Source: JAYRWN01 sp041917975
GTDB lineage: Bacteria > Bacteroidota > Bacteroidia > Chitinophagales > Saprospiraceae
Assembly (NCBI GenBank): GCA_041917975.1
Contig: JAYRWN010000317.1
Span: 1 to 21,081, forward strand
Direction: 5' to 3'
Length of the DNA stretch: 21,081 bases
The notes under the pieces are model-generated. The model had not been told where the DNA came from. It did not search any database and saw only the letters and a program-made list of their open reading frames with translations. Shown piece after piece: positions 6,902-15,002 of this stretch. Positions within the stretch are counted from its first letter, which is position 1, and the number at the start of each line of letters is the position of its first letter. The position numbers were made by a program, and so were the translations under genes.

Positions 6902-8425
6902 ATGAACATGAAAAAAGCTTACCAATCTGTTTTCATTTTACTTTTGATCACGTGCACAGCTTTCGCACAAAATGCAGAACAGCCCAAAATAGAGGCCGCC
7001 CCAATCCCGGAAGCGGAAGTCTCCACCACCCAACAAAAGGTGACCATCAACGGAACGGCCATCACCCTGACTGCCAAAGCGGGCACCATGCAGCTGCGTG
7101 ACGAAAACAACGAACCCATCGCCCTGTTTGGCTTCACCAGTTACACCAAAGAAGGAACCACAGGGAAAAGGCCGATTGTCTTTGCGTTCAACGGGGGACC
7201 AGGGTCCTCTTCTTTTTGGCTGCACATGGGTGTGCTAGGACCGAAAAGAGTGGTCGTGCATGACCCTGGTTACACACCCGGAGCACCCTATCAGGTGGTC
7301 AACAACGATTTCTCCATCCTCGATGTGGCAGACCTGGTGATGATGGACCCAGTCGGAACGGGGCTGAGCATCCCTATTGGCAAGGCCAAGTTTGAAGACT
7401 TTTGGGGTGTGGACCAGGACATCCGCAGCATCAGCCTTTTCATCACCCAGTATCTGATCCAAAATAGCCGCATTAACTCGCCGAAGTACTTGCTGGGCGA
7501 AAGTTACGGAACCTTCCGCAATGCCGGGGTCATGAACCGTTTGCTGGACCACGGCATCGCCCTGAACGGGGTCATCATGGTGTCAGCCGTATTTGATCTG
7601 CGGACCCTGATGTTCCCGCCTAACGACGACCTGCCATATATAGTCCATTTTCCGACTTACGCCGCTACGGCCTGGTACCATAATAAAATTGCCAACAAAC
7701 CCACCTCCCTGGGGGCTTTCCTCGACGAGGTAAGGGCCTTCACGGAAAAAGAATATGCCCCGGCATTGTTCAGGGGAGACCAGCTTTCGGAAGCAGAAAA
7801 AACAGCGGTGGCTCATCAGCTGGCCGCCTATTCAGGCACCAGCGCAGCTTTTTGGCAGAAAGCAGACCTGCGCGTGCAGGCCAATGAGTTTTTCCCGGAA
7901 CTGCTAAGGAACGAGGGTGAAACCGTCGGGCGTTTGGATTCGAGGTATTCCGGTATTAACCAGGACCTGCTGAGCCAGTTCTCCAATTTTGACCCCCAAA
8001 GCGACGCGATTTCTCCGGCGTACATTACGGGCTTCCTCGACTATTTTTACAACGACCTCAAGGTGAGCAAAACGGCCCATTATACCACTACAGCCGGTCA
8101 GAGGCAGGGATTTAAATGGGACTGGAAACACCAGGGAAACATGAGCTGGAATGCACCGGCGGCTATCAATACAGGAATGGATATGGCGGAGGCCATGTCG
8201 CGCGACCCCCATCTCAAAGTATTGATACTCAACGGTTATTACGACATAGCGACCGTGTTCTATGGCGTCGAACACACCATCAACCACCTCGGACTCACCA
8301 AAAAAATCAAAGAAAACATCATCATGAAATACTATGAAGCGGGCCATATGATGTACACCCACCAACCATCGCTGGAGAAGTTCAAAAAGGACGTTGCCAG
8401 CTTTATAGGTGAAACCTCGAAGTGA
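6902..8425 (+). CDS. Secreted S10 family serine carboxypeptidase-like protein
   Basis: A 507-residue peptidase with an alpha/beta hydrolase fold. Residues 1-23 are a signal peptide ending AFAQ. The S10 landmarks are in order: FNGGPGSSSFWLHMGVLGP at 96-114 (oxyanion region), MDPVGTGLS at 148-156, the nucleophile Ser201 in GESYG, the acid Asp448 in NGYYDIAT and the base His482 in AGHMMY. Family members remove C-terminal residues from peptides, often at acidic pH. The bacterial branch is common in Bacteroidota and Acidobacteriota, where substrates are mostly untested. The ATG at 6908 is an equally possible start. The coding sequence is visibly GC-richer than the genes before and after it, hinting at a separate origin or expression class. 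No partner gene is adjacent. Confidence 0.9.
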   Translation: MNMKKAYQSVFILLLITCTAFAQNAEQPKIEAAPIPEAEVSTTQQKVTINGTAITLTAKAGTMQLRDENNEPIALFGFTSYTKEGTTGKRPIVFAFNGGPGSSSFWLHMGVLGPKRVVVHDPGYTPGAPYQVVNNDFSILDVADLVMMDPVGTGLSIPIGKAKFEDFWGVDQDIRSISLFITQYLIQNSRINSPKYLLGESYGTFRNAGVMNRLLDHGIALNGVIMVSAVFDLRTLMFPPNDDLPYIVHFPTYAATAWYHNKIANKPTSLGAFLDEVRAFTEKEYAPALFRGDQLSEAEKTAVAHQLAAYSGTSAAFWQKADLRVQANEFFPELLRNEGETVGRLDSRYSGINQDLLSQFSNFDPQSDAISPAYITGFLDYFYNDLKVSKTAHYTTTAGQRQGFKWDWKHQGNMSWNAPAAINTGMDMAEAMSRDPHLKVLILNGYYDIATVFYGVEHTINHLGLTKKIKENIIMKYYEAGHMMYTHQPSLEKFKKDVASFIGETSK

Positions 8426-8889
8426 GTTAGGTGGCTGCCTTAGTGTAGTTTATGCCAGTTGACGGTAGTGGGCATCATCGGGCTTAGGGCATTCGCCCAG
8501 CCTCCCTTATGCGGCAGGTCGTCCCTGATTTTAGCTCATAAATCCCGGCGTCTTTTGCACAACTTCTGCCAGCGCAGTAACAAGTCCACGTAATATTCCT
8601 CCTGCATTCTTTCTTTTGTGCGTGCCCTGGTGTATGTTTGAAAACATAAACAATCAATATCTATGCCGCCTGCTTCTCGATCGACAACCTACTCACTACT
8701 CAAGGTTCGCTATCATGGAAAGCCTGCGAGCCGGTAGCCTTTACAGTACCAAATCACTCCGCGAGTGGCTCCTCCTTCTGGAGGACGACCCATCTCCTAT
8801 CAGCAAAAAGCGCAGATATTGTACAAAAATAATATGTATATGACGAAGTTATTCGTAATCAACCATGCCATTGAAAAAAAATAAATACG
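8426..8889. other. Gene-free interval with hairpins, probable mobile-element debris
   Basis: No intact gene is seen in these 464 bp. Two adjacent perfect hairpins, CACTC-CGC-GAGTG (8756-8768) and CCTCC-TTCT-GGAGG, occur near 8756-8786. GC is higher than in the following AT-rich pseudogene. On the minus strand a short frame (about 8545-8640) reads RTKERMQEEYYVDLLLRW and then a basic tail before a stop; it is unassigned. The open frame at 8616-8843 on the plus strand spans the hairpins and is unlikely to be a gene. I cannot name the element. Confidence 0.35.
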
Positions 8890-9620
8890 ATGAATGTAAA
8901 TTTTGATTTCAATAGAGAAGATCGTTTAGAAGCATGGGACTATTTAATCAAAAAATTAGAAAAATACTATAATGAGACAGCAGCTTTACCTGTTGCACCG
9001 AATCTCGACCAAAAAAATTAAAAAGTACGCCCATCATTCTTTTGAAATTCCCCTGAGATTTGAAAAAGCCATCAACCATGTCATACATGGACTAACTGAA
9101 TTTACAGTACACACTCCTCACCCGAGTTATTTTGGCTTGTTCAACCCGCGAGCAAATTTTACAGGAATACCAAATGCTATAACTGCAACCTTTATTCCGC
9201 AATTGGCGGCTTGGAGCCATGCACCTTTCGCAGCCGAGGTAGAAAGCCATTTAATTTTGGAATTTGGAAAAAAGGTAGGTTATAAGAATATTGATATTGA
9301 CGGAGTATTTACTACGGGAGGTGAAGAAGCAAACCTGACAGCACTATTATGTGCACTTAATAAATCATTCCCCGATTATGGAAGAGATGGTTTACAGTCT
9401 ATTGCCAAGTAGCCGGTAATTTATGTTACTTCAGAAAGTCATCATTCTTTGGTAAAAGCTGCTTCTACAACAGGTTTGGGACAAACTTCGGTTAGAGAGA
9501 TCCCGGTAAATCATCATTTGCAAATAAACACTGCCAGACTTAAAGAACAAATAGAAAATGATATAAAAAATAATTTCTTTCCACTACTCATTGTTGCAAC
9601 TATGGGTACATTCAGGTAGA
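8890..9620 (+). pseudogene. PLP-dependent (group II type) amino acid decarboxylase, broken
   Basis: Starting at ATG 8890 the frame reads MNVNFDFNREDRLEAWDYLI to about residue 40, then shifts: a stop at 9017-9019 follows an A-tract, and the same protein continues in the frame open from 8972 (HHSFEIPLRFEKAINHVIHG, then FTVHTPHPSYFGLFNP, and FTTGGEEANLTALLCAL, the classic region before the cofactor site). An in-frame TAG at 9410-9412 interrupts it again. Homology resumes directly after it (VIYVTSESHHSLVKAASTTG) and ends near VATMGTF at about 9615. The catalytic lysine region and the C-terminal half of the roughly 480-residue enzyme are missing. The gene thus has at least one frameshift, one nonsense change and a large 3' deletion. 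It is clearly inactive. Confidence 0.8.
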
Positions 9621-9723
9621 AAAGGAATGGCGATTGATTACCAGGCACAAATTGAAATTGATAATTCTAAAGACATTTTTGCGTTCGTTAAAGAACTGAC
9701 TTCACTTAAATAATACTGCTGCC
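9621..9723 (+). other. Orphan C-terminal coding scrap next to the decarboxylase remnant
   Basis: From about 9633 a frame reads RKGMAIDYQAQIEIDN, then KDIFAFVKELTSLK, and ends at TAA 9711-9713. It is not in frame with the decarboxylase remnant and does not resemble that enzyme's usual continuation, so it may be the tail of another lost gene joined by deletion. No family recognised. Confidence 0.3.
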
Positions 9724-10378
9724 ATTCGAGCAGACGGCCCCGGCCAACGACCTGATCGGGGTGCGCTCTTCACACCACCGTACCTACAGGCCTCACCAGT
9801 GCAGCGGGGTGGTTCACGAGGTAAAGAAATACCATCAAAGCTGGTTCGGGTATACCTTCATGTAATCATCAAACAGGGTATCCTATCCATGTTTGCGAAG
9901 CCTATCCGGGTGTATTATAGACAGTCATAAATCATCAAGACAATAAAATAATCGCATCTAATAAATTAGTAATCATCGACTGACCTGCGGTCGAGTAAAC
10001 TGCACGGACACTAATCGATTTGCCTGGCACACCAACCGTTGCTAACGGGAGAGGTCCTTCACTTGGAAGGCAGCCGGGGTTGGGTAACTATGCGGTTGTT
10101 CGCATGGAATTATATGTTAGCGATAAGGCACCATGGCCTGGCGGAGTGTCCTAACTGGAAGCCAATACAGCCTCATATCCGGCTTCGGCCTGGTTTACCC
10201 TGAGTGTAGCCGAAGAGTCAGTACAGGTCTTTGCAGTCTCGCTTACTTCAGTGCTTGGATTACTCCAAACCACCTTGCGACTTGCTAATGCTTCGGGTCA
10301 GCTTGCCCTGTAGGGAAGCGGACTGGGTTACTCCACGCATAAGAGACTTTCACCCTTTGCTTTCGCGCTAAACCGACA
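9724..10378 (-). mobile_element. Group II intron remnant lacking its reverse transcriptase ORF
   Basis: Read on the minus strand, the end of the element matches a bacterial group II intron 3' end. A domain-V-like segment at about 9822-9768 has GAACCACC, then GGTACGGTGGTGTGAAGAG, and is followed by a domain-VI-like stem and an end similar to CTACTCGAT (here CTGCTCGAAT, finishing near 9724). The minus-strand 5' part (about 10378-10000) holds GGGTGAAAGTCTCTTATGCG, typical of intron domain I, plus hairpins ATGCG/CGCAT (10090-10105) and CCGTT/AACGG (10036-10048). There is no room for the intron-encoded protein; about 130 nt of AT-rich sequence (about 9870-10000) stands in its place. The exact 5' boundary (normally GUGYG) is not visible, so it is probably defective. 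Identification is by remembered consensus. Confidence 0.6.
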
Positions 10379-10458
10379 TGAACCAATTCGTTCTTGATTT
10401 TTCTACCATAAAAATTTGCCAGCCAAAATCCAAAAACCAGAAACCATCGTAATTATAC

Positions 10459-10483
10459 TTGATATGGGCAGGGCCCATATCAA
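10459..10483. promoter_or_regulatory. Perfect 11-bp inverted repeat upstream of the methyltransferase
   Basis: TTGATATGGGC (10459-10469), AGG, GCCCATATCAA (10473-10483): an exact 25-nt palindrome with a 3-nt centre, 61 nt before the methyltransferase ATG. Its first three bases could serve as a TTG -33 box for a poor -7 match (AAACTTTG at 10482-10489, spacing 20), which would put the palindrome in the promoter spacer, as in MerR-type operators. It may instead be a terminator-like hairpin; no U-tract follows on the plus strand. Confidence 0.5.
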
Positions 10484-10544
10484 ACTTTGTTACATGAGTA
10501 AAATATTTTAAATCGAAATTTTAACTATAAAAAATTAAATTCCT

Positions 10545-11327
10545 ATGCAAAAACTTACTGCTGAACAGTTAGAAAAACTTGACCCCTATCAATTCATGGC
10601 TGAATTGGGAAAGAAGGTAATTCACCCAGGAGGACGAAAGTCTACAGGAGAAGTTTATCAGATGGCAAAAATCCAAACAACGCACCTGGTTTTGGACATG
10701 GGTTGTGGTGTAGGTACGACGGCTATTGAGATAGCAAAGAAATTTGGCTGCTCAGTTGTTGCGTCTGACATTGACCAAAATATGCTTGACAAAGCCAGGG
10801 AAAATGTGAAACGCGCGGGACTTTCTGATAAAATCAAAATATTGCATGCCGATATTCAGCAAATGCCTTTTGCCGATAACCAGTTTGATGTTGTAATTAT
10901 TGAAGCGGTTACCATGTTTGTTGACCGCAAGAAAGCGGCAATAGAAATTTGTCGTGTTTGCAAACTAGGAGGCAGAGTTGTTGAGCATGAATTTATCTGG
11001 AGGAAAAGACCAACACAGGAAGCAAGAAGAATTTTTGAAGGTGAAGTTTGCCCGGGTATAAAATTTGACACTGCCAATGATTGGCTCCAACTTTTTTCGG
11101 ACAACGGTTTTAAAAACGAGCAGCATACCACCGGTCCATTTATAATGATGAGTGTCGGTGGATTTCTTAATGACGAAGGTATTATGGGAACCCTTCGGCT
11201 ATTTATCAAGACATTTACAAGAATGGCTTATATAAAAAAAATGATGTGGCTGATGCCGCGAATTATTAAAGTGAGAAATTCACTTGGATATATTATTTTC
11301 ACTTCAGTAAAAACAATTTCTGTATAA
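10545..11327 (+). CDS. Class I SAM-dependent methyltransferase (methyltransf_11/UbiE-like)
   Basis: A 260-residue Rossmann-fold methyltransferase. Motif I is VLDMGCGVGT at 49-58, preceded by a typical amphipathic helix; the acidic residue after strand 2 is Asp75 or Asp77 (VVASDIDQNML). The HADIQQMPF segment near 101-109 (motif III) and FDVVIIEAVTMF (motif IV) follow. The C-terminal 90 residues are basic and partly hydrophobic (FIMMSVGGFL, then MAYIKKMMWLMPR), suggesting a small-molecule or membrane-proximal lipid or quinone substrate. The substrate cannot be told. It is flanked by decayed genes on both sides and by its own upstream palindrome, so it looks like a single-gene unit. Confidence 0.85.
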   Translation: MQKLTAEQLEKLDPYQFMAELGKKVIHPGGRKSTGEVYQMAKIQTTHLVLDMGCGVGTTAIEIAKKFGCSVVASDIDQNMLDKARENVKRAGLSDKIKILHADIQQMPFADNQFDVVIIEAVTMFVDRKKAAIEICRVCKLGGRVVEHEFIWRKRPTQEARRIFEGEVCPGIKFDTANDWLQLFSDNGFKNEQHTTGPFIMMSVGGFLNDEGIMGTLRLFIKTFTRMAYIKKMMWLMPRIIKVRNSLGYIIFTSVKTISV

Positions 11328-11354
11328 ATGACCTCAAGAAAATAACATTGAGAC

Positions 11355-11453
11355 ATGATACAGGTTGGTGAAGAAAGCAGGGCTGCCTATACCAAGGAGT
11401 TGGCGGTTATCGTACCGAAAATACAAAATAAAATTAAACAAAAAACAGTTTAA
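11355..11453 (+). other. Tiny open frame, possible C-terminal gene scrap
   Basis: A 32-codon frame, MIQVGEESRAAYTKELAVIV then a Lys-rich tail, preceded immediately by an in-frame stop. It looks like the end of a lost helical protein. No family recognised. Confidence 0.2.
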
Positions 11454-11466
11454 TAACGGAAATATA

Positions 11467-11824
11467 ATGACAGACCTAGCACCAAATCTTCCAATGCGTT
11501 AAAGAGGTATGACGACAGATTTTTATGAAAATTAAAATGGGTTTTAGCTATGTTTGAAGCGAAATCTTTCAGATTTATTTGATATCCAAATGGACAAATT
11601 ACAAATTAATTTTTTTTGAATTCGCTGACCTTGACCTAAAAACAAATTATGGACATGTTACTATCCGAACAAATGACATTGACTATTTGTAACAGTCATT
11701 TTTGGACCACAAAGTGAATATTCACCCGAACTGGACCTTGCATACTAAACCTTGGTGACAAAAATAATTTAAATTGCTTGACCCAGATAAGAACTTATTG
11801 ACTTATAGACAAAGTAAAAACTAA
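11467..11824 (+). pseudogene. VOC (glyoxalase/bleomycin-resistance fold) protein, heavily decayed
   Basis: Pieces of a VOC-domain protein can be read across several frames: MTDLAPNLPMR at 11467, TTDFYEN, then FFEFADLDLKTNYGHVTIRTNDIDYL, SFLDHKVNIHPNWTLHTKPW, and finally FKLLDPDKNLLTYRQSKN ending at TAA 11822-11824. This order (APNLPVR opening, FADxD, GHVTIRTND, KPWGQKEFxLxDPDxN, LLTF) is the standard VOC layout. At least four stops interrupt it (for example TAA in place of the expected GAA at 11765-11767), along with one or more frameshifts. It is a dead relative of the next gene, which starts directly after its stop in the same frame. Confidence 0.65.
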
Positions 11825-12202
11825 AAACACCAGAAAGCTAATTTTACAAAATTAGTACCCAGTGCGTTCTATAGCAACCTTTCAGACGAACTTAAATTAT
11901 TTGTTGACTGTTTAGAATTTACAATTGAACACGAAGAAGTAAAAAAATCACAACCGTATTGTGTATTGGAAAAGGACGGAATTAGGATTATGGTTTTTGA
12001 AGACGAGCTAATAGCGCAAGAACACAAACCAGAGTTAAGGCTGGTGAAAAATAATATTGAAGAAATTTATACAAAGGTATCTGAATCTCACCCCCATCTA
12101 CTTCACCCAAATCTCAATAAAGTAACACCAAGACTTTGGGGTGCGAAAGAGTTGGCAATAGCTGACAAACAACTTGGTATTAGATTCCAACAATGGGAAT
12201 AA
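11825..12202 (+). pseudogene. VOC family protein, start codon apparently lost
   Basis: One uninterrupted frame from 11825 to the stop at 12200-12202 encodes NFTKLVPSAFYSNLSDELKL, then LEFTIEHEEV, CVLEKDGIRIMVFEDE, LRLVKNNIEEIYTKVSESHP, TPRLWGAKELAIADKQLGIRFQQW. That is a near-complete VOC-fold protein (about 120 residues) of the glyoxalase/dioxygenase superfamily. No ATG, GTG or TTG lies at the expected beginning: the codon at 11831, where I would expect the start (relatives begin M-K-A-x-F-T-K-L), is CAG. Internal starts (TTG 11966, ATG 11991) would delete the first beta-alpha unit. Either the start has been mutated or an unusual initiation is used. The coding part is otherwise intact, so inactivation would be recent. 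Confidence 0.6.
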
Positions 12203-12267
12203 TCAAAGATAAAAACAAACGAATTTTAATGACCTATTCCAGTTCTTCATTTCGGTAATCAGAAACC

Positions 12268-12484
12268 TTTAATAACATCTCCGGCATTTCTGTTCCAGCA
12301 AGGAGCCAGCGCAGATTTGCGCGACATTTCCCGGTTCAGGATGCCATTATCCATAAATAACTTATACCGTTTGTAAATGATTAAGGATACCAAGATGCCA
12401 ACAGGTGCGATTAGCCCCAAGATCCGAGCGTTCCACCATCCAGATGATCTCCTGCTTTTCTAATACCCTGATTGAACCAGCCAT
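12268..12484 (-). pseudogene. IS3/IS481-type transposase N-terminal fragment
   Basis: On the minus strand from ATG 12484: MAGSIRVLEKQEIIWMVERS, DLGANRTCWHLGIL, then after a frameshift YKRYKLFMDNGI, NREMSRKSALAPCWNR. The arrangement (EKxEII-LVE, R-T-x-x-x-LGI, FYKWY, then WNRIPxEV) is that of the helix-turn-helix region of IS3-like transposases; the integrase core is absent. It lies just downstream of the GH97 gene on the same strand. Confidence 0.5.
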
Positions 12485-12499
12485 ATCCTTCGCTTTCCT

Positions 12500-14479
12500 T
12501 TACCTTTTCCTGATCCGTCCTACAAAACCACCACCGGGCGCTAAGGAAATTTTAAATTTTTCGCCAGAGGTAACCATCTGTTCGCCAGAGCGGTAGTCTT
12601 CCGCATAACGGTCGGCATTCAGGCCATCGGCGTAATAGTCCAACTGATAGTTTCCCGGCGGTAAAAAAGATAAGTCGGCGTCCAGCTCTCGGGCCGTCTG
12701 ATCGTTCAGCGCCACCAGATAAAATTCACCGGACAGGCTTTGCCGCCATAACAATACATAATCCCCTACCCTGGCCTGCAAGACGCCCATCTCCTGCCAT
12801 ACGGTCGGAGTCCGGGCCATGAAGCGGGTCACCTCCGGCTCCCGGTATGCTTCCGCAGGATTGGCGACTATTTTGGCATAGGCGCTTTCGTAGATGACAA
12901 ACATGGCCATCTGGTGCACCCGCGTGCCCTGGGAATAAGGGCGTGGGCCGATGGGGCGGAAATCTGCCGGTTGGGCATTGCGCAGGTTGCCAGGCTCGTA
13001 ATCCAACGGACCGGCCACCATGCGGATAAACGGCACGGTGACTTCGTATTCGGTGGTCAGAATGGTGGACCATTTATTCCATTCAAAGGCCACCACCCCT
13101 TCACGGGTCATCAGGTGCGGGTAAGCGCGTTCCATGCCGGTCGGTTTATAAGCGCCGTGAAAAACTACAAACAGTTGCCTCTTGGCCGCCTCACGGGCTA
13201 CCCGTTCATAAAAATCCACCGTCACCTGGTCATCCCGGTCCATAAAGTCCACCATGATGCCTTTGGCGCCCCAGGCGCGCATTGAATCGAGTACCGCCGG
13301 CATTTGCCGTTCCAACGTCTCCGCACAAGTCCATAAAAAAATATTCACTCCCTTTTCCTGTGCATAGCGCCATAACCAACGCAAATCCATAGCATTGGTA
13401 AAAGCATATAAATCGTCGATCGCCGACCAGCCGGCGTCAAAATTGACATATTCCAACCCGAAATGGGCGGCATAATCGATGTAATATTTATATGTGGCCG
13501 TATTATACCCGGCTTTAAAATCGACCCCAAACAGGTTGTTATCAATGCACCACTCCGACTGGGCTTTGCCGGGAATTAACCATCCGGTGGAGGGCAGCTG
13601 CAAGGGCCGCGCTAATTTGTACACCATATCCGTGGACACCAATTGCCGGTCGTCATCCGTCACCACCAGCACCCGCCAGGGAAAATCGCGCGGCCCCGCA
13701 GTCCTGGCAATAAAATCCGCCCGGGTGGTGACCACCTTTTGTTTAAAAAAATCCCCGCGCACCTCTTCCGTCAGCGGATAACCGGCGAAAAGGCCTTGTA
13801 ATGCACCTGGTCCGGTGCTTTTCAACCACAGACCGGGATAACTGATTAAATCCGCTTCGGTCATTAATACTTTTATGCCGCCGGATAACTCCACCAGTGC
13901 CGGAAGAAAAGCCTGTTGATCCACAGGCACGGAATCCAGGGGTAGTTCGCGGTACACCTCTTCAAAACTGGTATGGAAACAATCGCGGTCGCTGGGCTGT
14001 GTACAATTTTTTAGTGGCAGCCAGGCGCGCCGTGGGTCGGCAAAATTAAAGTGCACCGTCTCGTTTTTGATCACTAAGGAATCTGCGTTTAGCGCGCGAA
14101 ATCTGTAGGCCAGGCCGTCATTATACGCCCGGAAGACTACCGCGTAACCGCCTTGAAAAGTTAATTGTAATTCGTGGGCCTGGTCATGAATCTGCCGCCG
14201 TTTATAGGGTATGGGTACTTCGATGTGCGTGTTGAGCACCTGACGCTGTTCGCGAATGACCCGGGCCGCTTGGCCCCAGCGGGCGCCGTTGGACAGTTCC
14301 AGGCCCAGCAGGCAGCGCTCCATGACCGGCTGACCACGCAGGGCCACGCTATAGCTGAGTTGCTGATCACTGGTTTCTACCGTCACCTGCAAGCGACCAT
14401 CCGGAGATAATACATAATAGGTTTGGGCAAAAAACACCTGTACGATACATACAAAAAGTAGCGTGAAGAGTTTATCCAT
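12500..14479 (-). CDS. Glycoside hydrolase family 97, probable retaining (alpha-galactosidase type) branch
   Basis: A 659-residue secreted enzyme that cleaves alpha-linked sugars. Residues 1-19 are a signal peptide. The N-terminal beta-sandwich (about 20-290) includes YNDGLAYRFR and WLPLKNCTQPSDRD. The TIM barrel follows, with SEWCIDNNL at 308-316, YVNFDAGW at 344-351, GAKGIMVDFMDRDDQ at 404-418 and GVVAFEWNKW at 461-470. GH97 has inverting (SusB-like, Glu-based) and retaining (Asp nucleophile) members; VDFMDRDDQ with Asp411 fits the retaining kind, with Glu466 as likely acid/base. This residue assignment is inference. The C-terminal sandwich ends GGGFVGRIRKR. Base composition is far more GC-rich than the neighbours, and the gene stands alone on the minus strand with a transposase fragment just downstream, both pointing to lateral acquisition or a different genomic layer. 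Confidence 0.92.
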   Translation of the reverse strand: MDKLFTLLFVCIVQVFFAQTYYVLSPDGRLQVTVETSDQQLSYSVALRGQPVMERCLLGLELSNGARWGQAARVIREQRQVLNTHIEVPIPYKRRQIHDQAHELQLTFQGGYAVVFRAYNDGLAYRFRALNADSLVIKNETVHFNFADPRRAWLPLKNCTQPSDRDCFHTSFEEVYRELPLDSVPVDQQAFLPALVELSGGIKVLMTEADLISYPGLWLKSTGPGALQGLFAGYPLTEEVRGDFFKQKVVTTRADFIARTAGPRDFPWRVLVVTDDDRQLVSTDMVYKLARPLQLPSTGWLIPGKAQSEWCIDNNLFGVDFKAGYNTATYKYYIDYAAHFGLEYVNFDAGWSAIDDLYAFTNAMDLRWLWRYAQEKGVNIFLWTCAETLERQMPAVLDSMRAWGAKGIMVDFMDRDDQVTVDFYERVAREAAKRQLFVVFHGAYKPTGMERAYPHLMTREGVVAFEWNKWSTILTTEYEVTVPFIRMVAGPLDYEPGNLRNAQPADFRPIGPRPYSQGTRVHQMAMFVIYESAYAKIVANPAEAYREPEVTRFMARTPTVWQEMGVLQARVGDYVLLWRQSLSGEFYLVALNDQTARELDADLSFLPPGNYQLDYYADGLNADRYAEDYRSGEQMVTSGEKFKISLAPGGGFVGRIRKR

Positions 14480-14793
14480 GTCCTGCAGCTGTTTTTTTAG
14501 TTATTAAATGCGGAAACCCATTTGCCCGGTTCCCGTGATAACGAATATAAGGCATTGTGTCAAACAATTTCAGTCAGGCACCGGCAAAGCGTTAGCTACG
14601 AACGAAAGAGACCAGGCTGTTCCGCTTCGTCATTATCCCATCAGCGTCGATGATAAGGTGGCTTGGTGCACTATTCTAAACGAAAAGAGATGTATCCCCC
14701 GGCGGTCGACTCCGCTAAACCTCCCATTGCCGAAAACTTGCGTTTAGGTAAATTATTATTTACCTTTACAATTAATTATCTTTCATTAGGTCC
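14480..14793. other. Intergenic interval between divergent GH97 and hicA
   Basis: A 314-bp interval between the minus-strand GH97 start and the plus-strand hicA start. No gene is convincing: the 79-codon frame at 14508-14747 is low-complexity in composition and matches nothing I know. A TATCTTTC box at 14777-14784 resembles a -7 element, but it lies only 9 nt before the hicA ATG and lacks a clear -33 partner. Confidence 0.4.
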
Positions 14794-14982
14794 ATGAAAT
14801 GTTCAGAGCTATACAAGATATTCACCAAAAATGGTTGGTACCTTGTTTCACAAAGTGGATCGCACATGAAACTTAAACATCACCATAAACCAGGTACAAT
14901 CATCTTCCCGAATCATGGTAGTCAGGAAGTTGGTAAAGGGCCGATGAAAAAAATACTTAAAGATGCTGTTATTAAACCATAG
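14794..14982 (+). CDS. hicA: HicA toxin (mRNA interferase)
   Basis: A 62-residue protein with the full HicA layout: a short first helix (MKCSELYKIFTKNGWYL), the conserved GSHMKL motif with catalytic His24, then TIIFPNHGSQEVGKGPMKKILKDA, the basic second half of the double-stranded RNA-binding-like fold. HicA toxins cleave mRNA and tmRNA, halting translation until neutralised by HicB. The antitoxin gene begins 20 nt downstream in the same direction, the usual toxin-first order. Length is normal and no inactivating change is visible. Confidence 0.9.
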   Translation: MKCSELYKIFTKNGWYLVSQSGSHMKLKHHHKPGTIIFPNHGSQEVGKGPMKKILKDAVIKP

Positions 14983-15002
14983 AATCAATAACCGGGATAG
15001 TC

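Noticed and set aside
7904..8365. Long minus-strand frame opposite the S10 peptidase
   Set aside because: Antisense shadow of a GC-rich gene whose own frame carries all S10 motifs.
8616..8843. 75-codon plus-strand frame before the decarboxylase remnant
   Set aside because: It runs through perfect hairpins and shows no protein pattern.
12914..13285. 123-codon plus-strand frame opposite GH97
   Set aside because: Antisense shadow; the minus-strand GH97 motifs are continuous here.
14777..14784. TATCTTTC as the hicA promoter -7 box
   Set aside because: Last base deviates, no -33 partner, and it would leave almost no leader before the ATG.
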